Positions 26,190-35,881 of a DNA stretch of 64,000 nucleotides are shown here, in pieces (within the stretch, counting starts at the first letter, position 1; each line of letters opens with the position of its first letter). A model generated the notes under the pieces. It saw nothing but the letters and a program-made list of their open reading frames with translations. It was not told where the DNA came from and searched no databases. Source of the stretch: Actinokineospora inagensis DSM 44258 (lineage in GTDB: Bacteria > Actinomycetota > Actinomycetes > Mycobacteriales > Pseudonocardiaceae); contig NZ_AXWW01000014.1 of the NCBI RefSeq assembly GCF_000482865.1, positions 110,064 to 174,063 of the forward strand, read 5' to 3'. The position numbers were made by a program, and so were the translations under genes.

Positions 26190-26760
26190 CCCAGATGATC
26201 CATTACGGCAGTCAATGGCAGGCGCGGATCTCTCACGTGTTGCGCCAGGACCGTTCGGTACCGGCGGGGGAAACACCTGGCGCTCGGCTTCGATCCAAAG
26301 CGCGATTCGCTGTCTGTGCGAATGGGACAGACACCAAGATGCACCGGTCGACGAGTTCTGGGCGCAACAGGAAGACGCCGCCGAAGAGGAGCGCAGCGTC
26401 TGCGGGGACGATGGGTATCGGTGTCCCTGTCGCAGACCGCGTGGTGGAACCGTCGGTCTCCAACCGGGCCTAGCGAATCGAGCAGGACCCGGCACAGCGC
26501 GGCGTGGTCATGAGTGTCGAGATAGCAGCCTTCGGCCGAGCACTAGCCGCGCCGATAGCGCTGTGCACGGGCAAGAGGAAGTCGCCGATAGACGCGCGGA
26601 TAACGTCCGCACGCAGGACGACGGCGAGTTCGTCGCCCAGCATGGTCCTGCCCGCAGCAGGCGGCCCGTCGATGGCGACCCGCAACGGATGCGCGGTCGT
26701 GACATCCCCGATCACCCCAACAAGCCGCCTGACGAGCTCAACACGGGTGCCTTGATTCAT
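26190..26760 (-). pseudogene. Frameshifted uridine-kinase-like (P-loop) pseudogene
   Basis: From ATG 26760 the frame gives a clear P-loop kinase start: HPLRVAIDGPPAAGRT, with Walker A (the K of GKT replaced by R), then GDELAVVLRADVIRASIG and DFLLP. Matching continuation is found only in other frames: EGCYLDTHDHAALCRVLLDS in a second frame, ADAALLFGGVFLLRPELVDR and ILVSVPFAQTANRALDR in a third, then RFGSKPSARCFPRRYRTV back in the second. At least three frame changes and the lost Walker lysine mean the gene is dead. Functional relatives phosphorylate uridine/cytidine. It sits inside a pair of inverted repeats, suggesting a rearranged remnant. Confidence 0.8.
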
Positions 26761-26982
26761 TGACGCCCCCACGTGTCTCCGTTCAACACCGTCAGGCTGC
26801 CCGCTCGCGTCCGAAGCGCACTCGGCGAACGGGATGGAGTCCACCTCCAGCAGATCTCAGGCCCGCTTACCCACATAGACCGCAGGACCGCTAGGAAAAC
26901 TGCCCGACCCGACCCACCACCCGGTGACCACGGCCCACAACCAAGCCATCGCTCAACCGACAACCCCCTACGGGTCCAGGCA
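26761..26982. other. Non-coding remnant region beside the uridine-kinase-like pseudogene
   Basis: There is no supported gene. A plus-strand frame from 26773 runs through the repeat and into the antisense of the next gene but has no family-like text and no ribosome binding site. The stretch looks like decayed sequence between the pseudogene start and the right repeat arm. Confidence 0.5.
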
Positions 26983-27067
26983 GCCCCCACCCTGTCCCGG
27001 GGGGCGTCCCCGAGGCCAGTCTACCGGCCCAGCAAGATCAACGGACGGCTGAGGTGGTGGGTGTGGA
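26983..27067 (+). repeat. Right arm of the inverted repeat around the uridine-kinase-like pseudogene
   Basis: This arm matches the minus-strand sequence of 25994-26080 over about 85 bases. The 32-base core 26996-27027 is identical, and the following bases stay similar (AGCAAGATCAACGG is shared). The remaining stretch 27068-27218 up to the end of the next gene shows no gene. Confidence 0.75.
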
Positions 27068-27218
27068 GGAAGCGCTGCGTTGTGGACAACTACGTCGCCC
27101 GCGGCCCGACCGCGGTGATCAAGTCCGGTCTGCTCGACGCGGACCCGCTGGTGGGTGTGCGCGACCGGCTGACCGAACTCCGAGACCAACCGGTGATTAG
27201 CGGCCGTAGGTCAGACAG

Positions 27219-30200
27219 CTACTTCTTGGCTGGGAGTAGCAGGATTGCGCCGCCCTGCAAGGGAAGTTGGGCGGTTGGGGTGCCTGCCTGGTGGTAGACC
27301 GAGCCTGCGGCTGTCGTGACGGTGATGGCGTAGGTGTCGGTCTTCGCGTCAGTGGCGCTCACGCGGCAGGCGAGGTTGCGGGTGGTGAGACGCGGGATCG
27401 GGGTTCCGTTGGGGGCTAAGACGATTGCGGCGCACTTGGTGGTGAAGGTGACGCCGGTGGTGGTGAAGGTGACTGAGTCGGGGCGGCCGGTGGACTTGAT
27501 GATGTACTGGTTCCGGTCCGCGCCGCGGTAGGTGTAGAGAGACTGTACGGCCTTAGAGGTAGCGAAGAAGGCGAAGTCGCCGTGGCCGTTGACCCAGCCC
27601 GCGCCGAGGGCCGCGCGATCGGTGACGGGTGGGTAGGTGGTGAGGACGGCCGGGGCCGCTGCTGGGGCCGTCAGGTACGGGTTGTTGGCGGGGATGGTGG
27701 CGATGACGGTCCAACTGTCGGCGGGGAGCGTCAGGGCGCAGGTGGGCTTACCGACCGGTGAGACGCAACGGAGGTCTGGGGTGGTCATGTCGGTGTTGGC
27801 GCTGTTGTAGAGCAGGAACTCCACTGTGGACTTCTCGGGGTAAGAGCCCACTGTGGCGGTGAGGGTTACCGAGCCTGATGGGGCGGTAGACGGGCCGGTA
27901 TAAGACACGGTTGTCTGGAGTTTGGTGACGGTAACCGAACCGGCGGCCTCTGATGGGGCAAAACCGTTGGCACCGCTATAGGACACGGTCACGGCGTGGG
28001 TTCCGGGAACAAGCCCAGGTTTGCAGGCGGGACCGTCTACCGGCACCGTGCACACCTCAGCACCATCGACCCGGTAGGTGAATGTGCCACCGGTGGCGTT
28101 GACGGAAGCGGCCAGAACAACCGGTTGACCGTAAGTGGCGTCAGTCGTGGACAAGGTGGTTGTCGTGGGGAGTGTGGCTCCGGTCGACGGGGTGACAAGA
28201 AGCCTGACCGTGCCAAGAGGCGACGTGTGACCGTTGGCAGTGGCGGTGAAGGTGAAGGCGTCCTCGCCGGTGTAGTCCGGGGCCGGGCGGTACATCAGGT
28301 CGGCGCCGCCGGTCAGTGTTCCATGGGAAGGTTGACCGACAATCTGGTAGGTGAGGCTACCGGCGGCGATTACACCGGTCAGGTGGATCCGCACGGGAGC
28401 GCCCGTGGTGGTGACGGTCTGGTCGGACGCGATGGGCGTGGGCGGGGCAGTGACGGTGATCGGTGGCAACGTCACGACCGCGCGGTCGCCGGTGTTGGTG
28501 GCAACGGCGAGGGTCGGGGTGAACGTGCCGACTGACGTGTAGGCGTGTACGGGGTTGGTGGCCGATGACGTTGCCCCGTCACCGAAGTCCCACACCTGCG
28601 GGCCTACAGCCGAGGTGAACGTGACGGGCGCGCCCGCGACAGCGCTAACAGTGTTGCTGGACGCAGTAACGACCGGTGGCGTAGTCGGCGCGGGAATGAC
28701 CGTGGGGATGAGGGTGAGTGGTTCACCGCCCTCAGCGACCTGAGCGCCGTAAGAGTTGATGGTCCACATTCCGCGTTCAGCGGATGCAACGAGGTAGCTC
28801 TCACCGGTCGGGCCTACCTCGTGCACAACGTCGTCAGCCACGGTGGAGCGGTCGATGACGCGGCCGGACGGAGACACCAGCGAGGTGACGATGTCGCTGC
28901 CCGGCCAGGCCGAGGCGACGCTCAGCGTGGCGTTGGCGGTGGAGACGTCCACGGTGCTGCTCAGGGTCTGGTTGGGCAGGATCGACCGGGGGGCGGCGCC
29001 GGTGATGGCGGCGCGCATGCGGCCGGCGAGGGCGGACTGGCCGTCGCGGTTGGGGTGGAAGCTGTACTCCAGGTTGGTCGGGACGACGTCGTTGAGGCGG
29101 GGGCCGGGGCGGCAGGCCTCGTGGTCGGCGAAGGCGTCGTAGACCGGGACGTAGGTGATCCGGGCCCGGTCCTGGCCGGGAGTCGCGGTGACGGCGCGCT
29201 GGACGGTGGTGTTCAACTGGGTGATGGCGGAGTTGATCCAGGTCTGGTCGACCGGGGTGACACCGTAGAACGGGCACTTCGCGGTGGCTGCCGGGTTGAA
29301 GAACCTCGGGTAGCCCATCACGTACACCTGCGCGTTGGGCGCGGCGGCGAGAACTGACGTGTAGACCTTCTTCAGGTCGTCGCTAAGACCCTGGATGTCG
29401 TTGGCCAGGCTTCCGCTGTAGCGCCGTTCGCAGGGGTTGGCGATGCCGATGATCTGCTGGTAGCTGTTCTGGACGCAGTAGCTGATGATTTCGCTGAAGT
29501 TGACGTTGTTGCCGCCGATGGACAGCGTCACGAGCGAGGTGTGCTTGTCGAGGTAAGACACCTGCGCCTTGGACTCCGCACCGTGGCCGCTTAGCGCGTT
29601 GAGGACGTTGTCCGTCTTAGCCCCACTGCACGCGCGGAAGACGAAGTTCGTGGCGTCACCGGCGAGCAGGTTGGGGTAGGCGTATTGGGATCGGTGGCAC
29701 ATGTTGGCGGGGTCGTTGTCGGTGTCGGTGCCATCCCGGTCGGTGAACCACGGGCGGTGTGGTCGTGGGTCGAGGAGGTCAGCCCCACCCGGGACGGCGC
29801 CCTCGCCGGAGGAGTAGCTGTCGCCGAGGGCGACGTACTCGCCACCGACAAGAACAGTGCGGGTGACGGGGGCGAAGGTGCCATCCGTGGTCGTGAAGGT
29901 CAGATCGACCTTGTAGTGGCCTTGGTCAAGGACGCAATCGAGCCCGGCGGTGTCAACGGCGACGGTTACCGGCACGCAGTGCACGGAGTTCGTGGGTTGC
30001 CCGGCCTGGGCAGCCCAGTCGAGCGCCGGTGCTCGACCGTCTTGGTCCGTGGCGCGCACCAGTAGCTTGCGCGGGCCTCGGGAGACGTCGACGACGCTGT
30101 CCACGGAGCTGCCGTCGTCGTAGGTAACGCGCAGCTTGGGGGCGTGGCCGACAGAGCCGTCATCGCCTTCGAGGCTGTGACGCATGATGGGCTTACCGTC

Positions 30201-33200
30201 GATGGTGGCGCTGATCGCGTAGTAGCCAGAGCCACCGGGAAGGACCGCCGACGTGCCCTGGGTGACCAGCAGCGGCGTGTCCGAGAACGGCGTCGAGACC
30301 GTGGAGGTCGCGAAGACCTGGTACTCGGTGGCACCTGGTAGCGGCGACCACCTCAGCTTGGTAACTCCCGGGGTGTCGGTGTCGACATCTAGGCCGCCGC
30401 GTTCGGACCGGAGGTGCTTGACGAAGTTTGTCGCGAAGCCCCGACCGCCTGCGGCCTTGCTGACGAACGTGCGGGACAGATCCAGGTCGCCGTCCTTGGC
30501 CGGGATCAGGACGTACCTGGCGGTGAAGCTCTCCCCTGGTTGGATCACGTCCGTTGTCTGTTCGAACCGTTCCCGTGGCTGGTAGATGAATCCGGGCGTT
30601 TGGTCCTGCTGAGCCTCTATGGCGAGGTTGTACACGGGCACGTCGGCCACGTTGTGCAAGGTGACGCCCACGTCGAACGGAACACGTTCGCTGGTGGTGG
30701 AGTCGGTGTCGATGGTCATCGTCAGCGCGCTGGCACCCCACACGTGCAGGGGCCGCGCGTTGGTGGCCTGCACGGAAACGGTGGAACCGATGGGTTCCAG
30801 GCTGCCGACGTAAGAGGCCGACAGTTGGTAAGAGCCCTCGGTATCACCACGCACGACCCAACTGGCGGTCTCGCTCTTACCCGCGCCGATGACCGGCATG
30901 GCGATCGACGGGGTCTGCGGGGTCGCCATCGGGGCAAGGGTGAGTCCGGCGGGCAGGGTGAGCGTGGCGGTGCCGTGGTCGACCTGGAACGGTTCGCCCG
31001 CCATGTTGGTGACGGTCATCCGAACCGCGAAGAACTCCTTGAGCCAGCTCGCCTTGAGCGGCATGACCAGCCAGACCAACTGCGGCTTCTCGTTGACGTA
31101 GGTGACCGAGAGGGTGACCTCCTGGTCCTCGGTGCGGAAGGTGGCGCCGCCCCGGGCGCACCCGACGGTGGTGCCGTTGACCTGCGGGCAGGCCGGGAGG
31201 CCACCCACGGCGGTGTAGCCGACGACGGTGATCTCGGGCCCGGGGTCGACGGCGATGTTGACGCTGAACTGGTAGGCGTCGCGGTTCTCCGGGGCGTCCG
31301 GGTCGATGCCCGCCTGGACGACCTCGTCGCGGGTCATCGGTTTGGTGTCCAGCTCGGACGTGACAACCTCGCCCGGCGCCAACACGAGCCGGGCCTGGCC
31401 CGCGCCGTCGATGATGGTGGCTTTGACCTCGTTGGGCAAGTACTCGGGAGCCGTGCCGTAAACCGTGACACTGCCGTCCGGGATACCTTGCAGGTGGCCC
31501 AATCCTGAGGGGTCGGCCGTAGTGGGGTACGAGTGGCCGTTGCTGTCCACGACAGTCAGGCTTGCGCCACCGACAACCGTGCCAGCCGGGTTGACCACCT
31601 GTACGAACAAACCGCTCGCGGTGGGTTCCGGCTTAACGGTGACGGTTACCTTGCCCTGCTTGGTTTCGCCGTTGGCAGTAACGGTCAATGTTGCCGTGTA
31701 GTCGCCCCTTGTGTCGTAGATGTGTTTGGCCACGGCACCGTCAGCGGCTTGGCCGTCGCCGAAGTCCCAGTGATAGGAATCAATACCGGTTGACGGTCGC
31801 GAACCGGAACCGTCGAAGGTGACGGACTTGCCCTCGATGCCGACCTGGTCGTCACCCGCGTTGGCAAGAAGTGGCTCAGGGAGCCCGACGACGACGCTCG
31901 CGGTTTTCGTCGTGCTGAGGCGACCGTCACTGACGACGAGCCGCGTCAGGAACGTGCCCGCTCTGGTGTAAGTGTGGCCGATAGGGCCATGCGGGAGAGA
32001 GCCGGATGCCGCAGCGGTTCCGTCACCGAAGTCGAGGGAGTAGGTCAGCGCGTCGTCTTGGGCGTCGGTAGCGGTAACGGTCGCACTGACTGGTAGCGGC
32101 GCTACGCCGCGCGTGGTGTCGAGGGCGTAGGTGGCCGTGGGGGCGGTGTTGGCCCTACCGGACACGACGATGTCAACTGACTTCGTGGTGGTCGCGCCTG
32201 TCGAGTTGGTGACGGTGACGACCGTGTGGAATACGCCGGGAGCGTTGTAAGTGTGCCGTAGTTCCGTTGTGGAGTACGGGCTCGCGATGTCACCGGAGGC
32301 GGTAGCGCCATCGCCGTAGTTGGCCGTGTAGTGCACAACCTGGCCACGCGGCTCCGAGGTGTCGACGCGCAGTGTGGTCGCGAGAGGTGCGGGTCCGGTG
32401 AGTGGATCGGCGCTAACAGTGAGCGGTAGCGCTGTCGAGTCGATGGACACGGGTATCTCGGGCGCAAACCATCGGTGGACGTTGCCGAAGGGGTCGGTGG
32501 ACAGGACAGAGGTGCGAAGGTTGGCCGCACCCGCGGTGAGCGCGCCCGCGTTGACGGTGGTGCGCCACTGGCCGTCCGGGGAAGGGCCGTAGATAGAGGC
32601 ACCGCCGCCGGTGTCGAAGGTCGCGTCGACCTGGGTAAGCGGGAAGTCCTGGGTGGGTTGGAAGACGATGGTGGCCCTACCGGCGAGGGTGTCACCGGCC
32701 TTGGGCGCGATAAGAGCTCCTGGCGTCCGGCGGTCGACACCGACCTGGACGCTGTCCTCGGTGAAGCGGCCGGTGGCGCCGGTTACCTTGATGTGCAGGG
32801 TGTACACGCCGTCTGCCGCTACGACGCCCGCATCGTTCTTGCCGTCCCAGGTGGCGTAGTTCAGGGGGTGGTTGCGCGTGCACTGCGTGGCGTCGACCGG
32901 GGTAAGAGTCCGGACGGTGCTCCCGGCCTGGTCGACGACAGTGGCGGTACCGGTGGCTTTGAGGTCGACGCAGTAACCGACCAGGATGGTGTCTTCCTGG
33001 CCGTCACCGTTGGGGCTGAAGTAGTTCGAGCCAGTGCGAAGGCTGATGTGCGGGGTGTTGTCGACGGTCAACGGGACACGCGTCTCCCAGAACTGGTCGG
33101 TGCCGAACGCGTCAGTCCAAGAGACACCCGCGGTGAAAGCGTTTGCGCCGGGGTCGCACGGCGTGGTGTCGACGTTGCCCGAGAGCTGGTCGGTGTAAGC

Positions 33201-35003
33201 GAGTTCGAAGGTTCCGCACAACAAGCTCAAGGAGTTGACGGTGAAGCCCTGGGTCGGCTGGAAACGCCAGTCGACATGGCCCGAGACGGTGCTGCCTGCG
33301 GCGGGCTGGGTAAGAGCGCCGGGCAGGCGGTTGTCGATGCCGACTTGCACGGTGCTTTCGCCGACCTGGCCAGTGTGGTCAGTGGCGCGGACGCGAAGGG
33401 TGTAGACACCGTCCGGTTGAACGTGGCCCGCGTCGTCTTTGCCGTCCCAGTTGACCGAAGCGTTGCCGCCGTCGCAGCCGGCGTGACCAGACTGGTTCAC
33501 GGCAGGAATGGTGCGCACGACGATGCCACTCGCGTTGGCGATGGTGACACCGACAGAGCTGTCTTGGCTCAGGCAGTAGTCGATGCCAAGGACGTCGTTC
33601 TGACCATCACCATCGGGGCTGAAGTAGCGGTGCGCGTAGGCAGAGATGTCCACGACCGGCGGGTTGAGGATGGTTACTGACACAGGTGGCGATGTCCAGG
33701 TGTGCTGCACGCCGAAGGGGTCGGACCAGGTGACCACGGCGTCGACAGTGGCCGGACCGGAGTAACAGGCGCGGACTGAACCGGTGCCGATGAAGCTAAC
33801 CGGGTCGAGCGAGCCCATGTAGGTACCGTCGCAGTACAGGTCTCCGCCGCTGACTGGGAAGTTGGTGGTGGGGCGGAACGACCAGGTGATGTCACCGGAC
33901 AAGGTAGCCCCGGCGACCGGGCTGGTGAGAACGCCAGGGGTTCGCGTGTCGATGCCGATGTCCGTTGACGCGGCGGCGGTCTGGCCGGAAGAGTCGGTGG
34001 CGACCAGTCGCACGGTGTAAACGCCGTTCGGGACAGCACTACCTGTGTCGCCTAGGCCGTCCCAGGTGAGGGAGTTGTTGAAGTCGTAGCAGGGTCGGGA
34101 GCCGACAGCGTCCACTGCGGCGATAGCCCGAACGGTGGCCCCCGCCGCGTTGGTGACCGTGGCGGACACTTTGGCGTCCTTGTTGAGGCAGTAGTAGATG
34201 TCGGCGGTGTCTTCCTGGGCGTCGCCGTTGGGGCTCACATAGCGGTGAACCCAGGACGCGATGGTCAGCGCGGGCGGGTTGTCCACGACGATCGGCGTCA
34301 GCGGGGACGTCCAGGTGTGCGTGGCGCCAAACGGGTCGGTCCAGAACGCCGTTATTTTGAGCGTGTTTGGACCTGGGAGGCACGCGGCGGTGTCCGTGGT
34401 CGCCTCGAAGATGCCACCCGGGTACTTGCCGGAGCCGCCGAGTTGAACGGTGCCGCAGGCGATCGACGCGTACGTGACGTTGATGCCCGGGGTCGCCGTG
34501 AAGCGCCAACTGAGCGTGCCGGACACCCTGTCGTTGGGGGCTGGCGCGGTAAGAGCGCCGGGAAGTCGTGATTCCACAGCGGCTTGCGCGGCCGCGTCGG
34601 CGGTGTCGCCGGTAGCGCTGACGGCGTGGATGGTGACCATGTAGGTTCCGTCGGGCACAACGGTGCCCGCGTCGGACTTACCGTCCCAGGACAGGGTCGT
34701 GTTGTACTGGCAGGACGGGTCAGCGGGCCGTGACGCGGCTGTCTCCAGCGTGCGCACCACATGGCCGGTTTGGTCGGCGACGGTTACATCGACGTGCGCG
34801 GAGTCGGAAAGGCAGTAAGGGACGGTGACTACGTCGTCCTGTCCGTCACCGTTTGGCGTGAAGTACTGCTGTGTGGCGAACGGTTGGACGGTCACCGTGA
34901 ACGAGGTCGCCGCGTCAGCCGCTCCCCACAACGCGAATCCAAGCCACAAGAGGGCCATCAGCAGGCCGCGGAGGAAGTACCTGCGTCTGTCCGAGCTGTC
35001 CAT
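27219..35003 (-). CDS. Giant secreted multidomain SGNH-hydrolase protein with FlgD-like and PKD repeats
   Basis: About 2594 residues are read from ATG 35003, which has GGGGTGG just upstream and is followed directly by a signal peptide (RRRYFLRGLLMALLWLGFAL then WGAADA). Four repeats of about 205 residues follow, each opening with a calcium-site-like YF(S/T)PNGDGQ motif (about residues 49, 261, 464, 665) and ending WDGKDDAG...PDGVYTL, the FlgD-like Ig unit. PKD-type domains with FGDG-like motifs lie near 900, 990, 1080 and 2140. An SGNH/GDSL esterase core starts near 1726 (VALGDSYSSGEG) with TLSIGGNN and a terminal FHPNRDGQ carrying the catalytic histidine. Ig-like domains and a beta-rich C-terminus complete it. 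It is probably an extracellular, matrix- or polymer-binding esterase/lipase. Confidence 0.85.
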   Translation of the reverse strand: MDSSDRRRYFLRGLLMALLWLGFALWGAADAATSFTVTVQPFATQQYFTPNGDGQDDVVTVPYCLSDSAHVDVTVADQTGHVVRTLETAASRPADPSCQYNTTLSWDGKSDAGTVVPDGTYMVTIHAVSATGDTADAAAQAAVESRLPGALTAPAPNDRVSGTLSWRFTATPGINVTYASIACGTVQLGGSGKYPGGIFEATTDTAACLPGPNTLKITAFWTDPFGATHTWTSPLTPIVVDNPPALTIASWVHRYVSPNGDAQEDTADIYYCLNKDAKVSATVTNAAGATVRAIAAVDAVGSRPCYDFNNSLTWDGLGDTGSAVPNGVYTVRLVATDSSGQTAAASTDIGIDTRTPGVLTSPVAGATLSGDITWSFRPTTNFPVSGGDLYCDGTYMGSLDPVSFIGTGSVRACYSGPATVDAVVTWSDPFGVQHTWTSPPVSVTILNPPVVDISAYAHRYFSPDGDGQNDVLGIDYCLSQDSSVGVTIANASGIVVRTIPAVNQSGHAGCDGGNASVNWDGKDDAGHVQPDGVYTLRVRATDHTGQVGESTVQVGIDNRLPGALTQPAAGSTVSGHVDWRFQPTQGFTVNSLSLLCGTFELAYTDQLSGNVDTTPCDPGANAFTAGVSWTDAFGTDQFWETRVPLTVDNTPHISLRTGSNYFSPNGDGQEDTILVGYCVDLKATGTATVVDQAGSTVRTLTPVDATQCTRNHPLNYATWDGKNDAGVVAADGVYTLHIKVTGATGRFTEDSVQVGVDRRTPGALIAPKAGDTLAGRATIVFQPTQDFPLTQVDATFDTGGGASIYGPSPDGQWRTTVNAGALTAGAANLRTSVLSTDPFGNVHRWFAPEIPVSIDSTALPLTVSADPLTGPAPLATTLRVDTSEPRGQVVHYTANYGDGATASGDIASPYSTTELRHTYNAPGVFHTVVTVTNSTGATTTKSVDIVVSGRANTAPTATYALDTTRGVAPLPVSATVTATDAQDDALTYSLDFGDGTAAASGSLPHGPIGHTYTRAGTFLTRLVVSDGRLSTTKTASVVVGLPEPLLANAGDDQVGIEGKSVTFDGSGSRPSTGIDSYHWDFGDGQAADGAVAKHIYDTRGDYTATLTVTANGETKQGKVTVTVKPEPTASGLFVQVVNPAGTVVGGASLTVVDSNGHSYPTTADPSGLGHLQGIPDGSVTVYGTAPEYLPNEVKATIIDGAGQARLVLAPGEVVTSELDTKPMTRDEVVQAGIDPDAPENRDAYQFSVNIAVDPGPEITVVGYTAVGGLPACPQVNGTTVGCARGGATFRTEDQEVTLSVTYVNEKPQLVWLVMPLKASWLKEFFAVRMTVTNMAGEPFQVDHGTATLTLPAGLTLAPMATPQTPSIAMPVIGAGKSETASWVVRGDTEGSYQLSASYVGSLEPIGSTVSVQATNARPLHVWGASALTMTIDTDSTTSERVPFDVGVTLHNVADVPVYNLAIEAQQDQTPGFIYQPRERFEQTTDVIQPGESFTARYVLIPAKDGDLDLSRTFVSKAAGGRGFATNFVKHLRSERGGLDVDTDTPGVTKLRWSPLPGATEYQVFATSTVSTPFSDTPLLVTQGTSAVLPGGSGYYAISATIDGKPIMRHSLEGDDGSVGHAPKLRVTYDDGSSVDSVVDVSRGPRKLLVRATDQDGRAPALDWAAQAGQPTNSVHCVPVTVAVDTAGLDCVLDQGHYKVDLTFTTTDGTFAPVTRTVLVGGEYVALGDSYSSGEGAVPGGADLLDPRPHRPWFTDRDGTDTDNDPANMCHRSQYAYPNLLAGDATNFVFRACSGAKTDNVLNALSGHGAESKAQVSYLDKHTSLVTLSIGGNNVNFSEIISYCVQNSYQQIIGIANPCERRYSGSLANDIQGLSDDLKKVYTSVLAAAPNAQVYVMGYPRFFNPAATAKCPFYGVTPVDQTWINSAITQLNTTVQRAVTATPGQDRARITYVPVYDAFADHEACRPGPRLNDVVPTNLEYSFHPNRDGQSALAGRMRAAITGAAPRSILPNQTLSSTVDVSTANATLSVASAWPGSDIVTSLVSPSGRVIDRSTVADDVVHEVGPTGESYLVASAERGMWTINSYGAQVAEGGEPLTLIPTVIPAPTTPPVVTASSNTVSAVAGAPVTFTSAVGPQVWDFGDGATSSATNPVHAYTSVGTFTPTLAVATNTGDRAVVTLPPITVTAPPTPIASDQTVTTTGAPVRIHLTGVIAAGSLTYQIVGQPSHGTLTGGADLMYRPAPDYTGEDAFTFTATANGHTSPLGTVRLLVTPSTGATLPTTTTLSTTDATYGQPVVLAASVNATGGTFTYRVDGAEVCTVPVDGPACKPGLVPGTHAVTVSYSGANGFAPSEAAGSVTVTKLQTTVSYTGPSTAPSGSVTLTATVGSYPEKSTVEFLLYNSANTDMTTPDLRCVSPVGKPTCALTLPADSWTVIATIPANNPYLTAPAAAPAVLTTYPPVTDRAALGAGWVNGHGDFAFFATSKAVQSLYTYRGADRNQYIIKSTGRPDSVTFTTTGVTFTTKCAAIVLAPNGTPIPRLTTRNLACRVSATDAKTDTYAITVTTAAGSVYHQAGTPTAQLPLQGGAILLLPAKK

Positions 35004-35103
35004 GTCCGACCACCCCATGTCGCGCGACACAACGCGACAAGTAGAGCGCCGGTAGTGACCGTCGGGAATGACCGCATTTCGGATGACAGCCGAACGTCGG
35101 TCA

Positions 35104-35787
35104 CTAAGGACCGAATGCCGCCGTGAGGGTGAACCGGTCGCCGCGGACAAGAGTGTGCCGCCACTCCATGGGCACCCCGCGCGCGTGGCTGAGACGGTGG
35201 ATGGAGAGCGCGACCGGGCAGGTGAGCACGGCCCGGTCGGCGGCCGGGAGCTCTATCGCGCGGATGCTCTCGGTGGCGCGGTCGAGGCGGAGGCCGGATT
35301 GGTCGAGGACGGCGTAGACACCGGTCGAGGTGAGGTCGGCGGTCAGCAGCGGGCGACCGTGATCGGCCGGTAACCACACCCTGTCGATGGCGAGTGGGTC
35401 GTCGCCCGCGAACCGGAGCCGCTCGACGTGCACGAGCGGGGTGGAGCCGTCGAGGCCGAGGTGGTCGGCGATGACGCCGTCGGTCTGGATCTCCAGCCTG
35501 CGGACGACGCTGCGCTGCGCGTGGCCCGCGGTGCTGATCGACGTGTGCAGGCTGTAGAGGGTGCCGAGCGGCTGCTCGACGGCCACCCGGACCCGCGGCC
35601 TGCGTCCCCGTTCGGCGGTGACCACCCCTTCGGCGCGGAGCCGGAGCAGCGCGCGGCGGATGGTGGTGCGGCTGACCAGGTACTCGTCGACCAGGGCGAC
35701 CTCGCTGGGGAAGTGCTGGGCGAACTCGCCCGCGCGCATCCGGCGGACCAGGTCGTCCTGCACTCGGCGCCACTTCGGCACGGTCAC
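35104..35787 (-). CDS. GntR/HutC-type transcriptional regulator with UTRA domain
   Basis: The protein has 227 residues from GTG 35787; longer starts upstream would run over the divergent promoter palindromes. The N-terminal winged helix reads WRRVQDDLVRRMRAGEF, FPSEVALVDEYLVSRTTIRRALLRLRAEG and VVTAERGRRPRV. The C-terminal effector domain (HVERLRFAGDDPLAIDRVWL, then MEWRHTLVRGDRFTL) is UTRA-like. A perfect 16-base palindrome lies seven bases upstream of its start, a likely autoregulatory operator. It is divergent from the sulfide detoxification operon, so control of both directions is possible. Effector unknown. Confidence 0.88.
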   Translation of the reverse strand: MTVPKWRRVQDDLVRRMRAGEFAQHFPSEVALVDEYLVSRTTIRRALLRLRAEGVVTAERGRRPRVRVAVEQPLGTLYSLHTSISTAGHAQRSVVRRLEIQTDGVIADHLGLDGSTPLVHVERLRFAGDDPLAIDRVWLPADHGRPLLTADLTSTGVYAVLDQSGLRLDRATESIRAIELPAADRAVLTCPVALSIHRLSHARGVPMEWRHTLVRGDRFTLTAAFGP

Positions 35788-35793
35788 GCCGTT

Positions 35794-35809
35794 AAAGGTA
35801 GCTACCTTT
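35794..35809. promoter_or_regulatory. Perfect palindrome upstream of the GntR gene
   Basis: AAAGGTAGCTACCTTT is a perfect 16-base palindrome between the GntR start and the sulfide operon. GntR-family operators are short palindromes of this kind, so it is a candidate autoregulatory site. Confidence 0.65.
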
Positions 35810-35850
35810 CGCTCGGTGTGCTTGTACCACGATCGGGGGTCACCTAACGT

Positions 35851-35866
35851 AAATGTCCCGACATTT
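35851..35866. promoter_or_regulatory. Palindrome upstream of the sulfide operon
   Basis: AAATGTCCCGACATTT has seven-base arms around two central bases and lies 15 bases before the GTG start of the SQR gene, just upstream of its GGAGG ribosome binding site. It is positioned to block transcription of the operon and differs from the GntR-proximal palindrome, so a second regulator may bind here. Confidence 0.6.
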
Positions 35867-35881
35867 GGACGGAGGTGACCC

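Noticed and set aside
26773..27297. Plus-strand 174-residue frame near the repeat
   Set aside because: It runs through the inverted repeat arm and into the antisense of the giant protein gene, with no ribosome binding site or family text.
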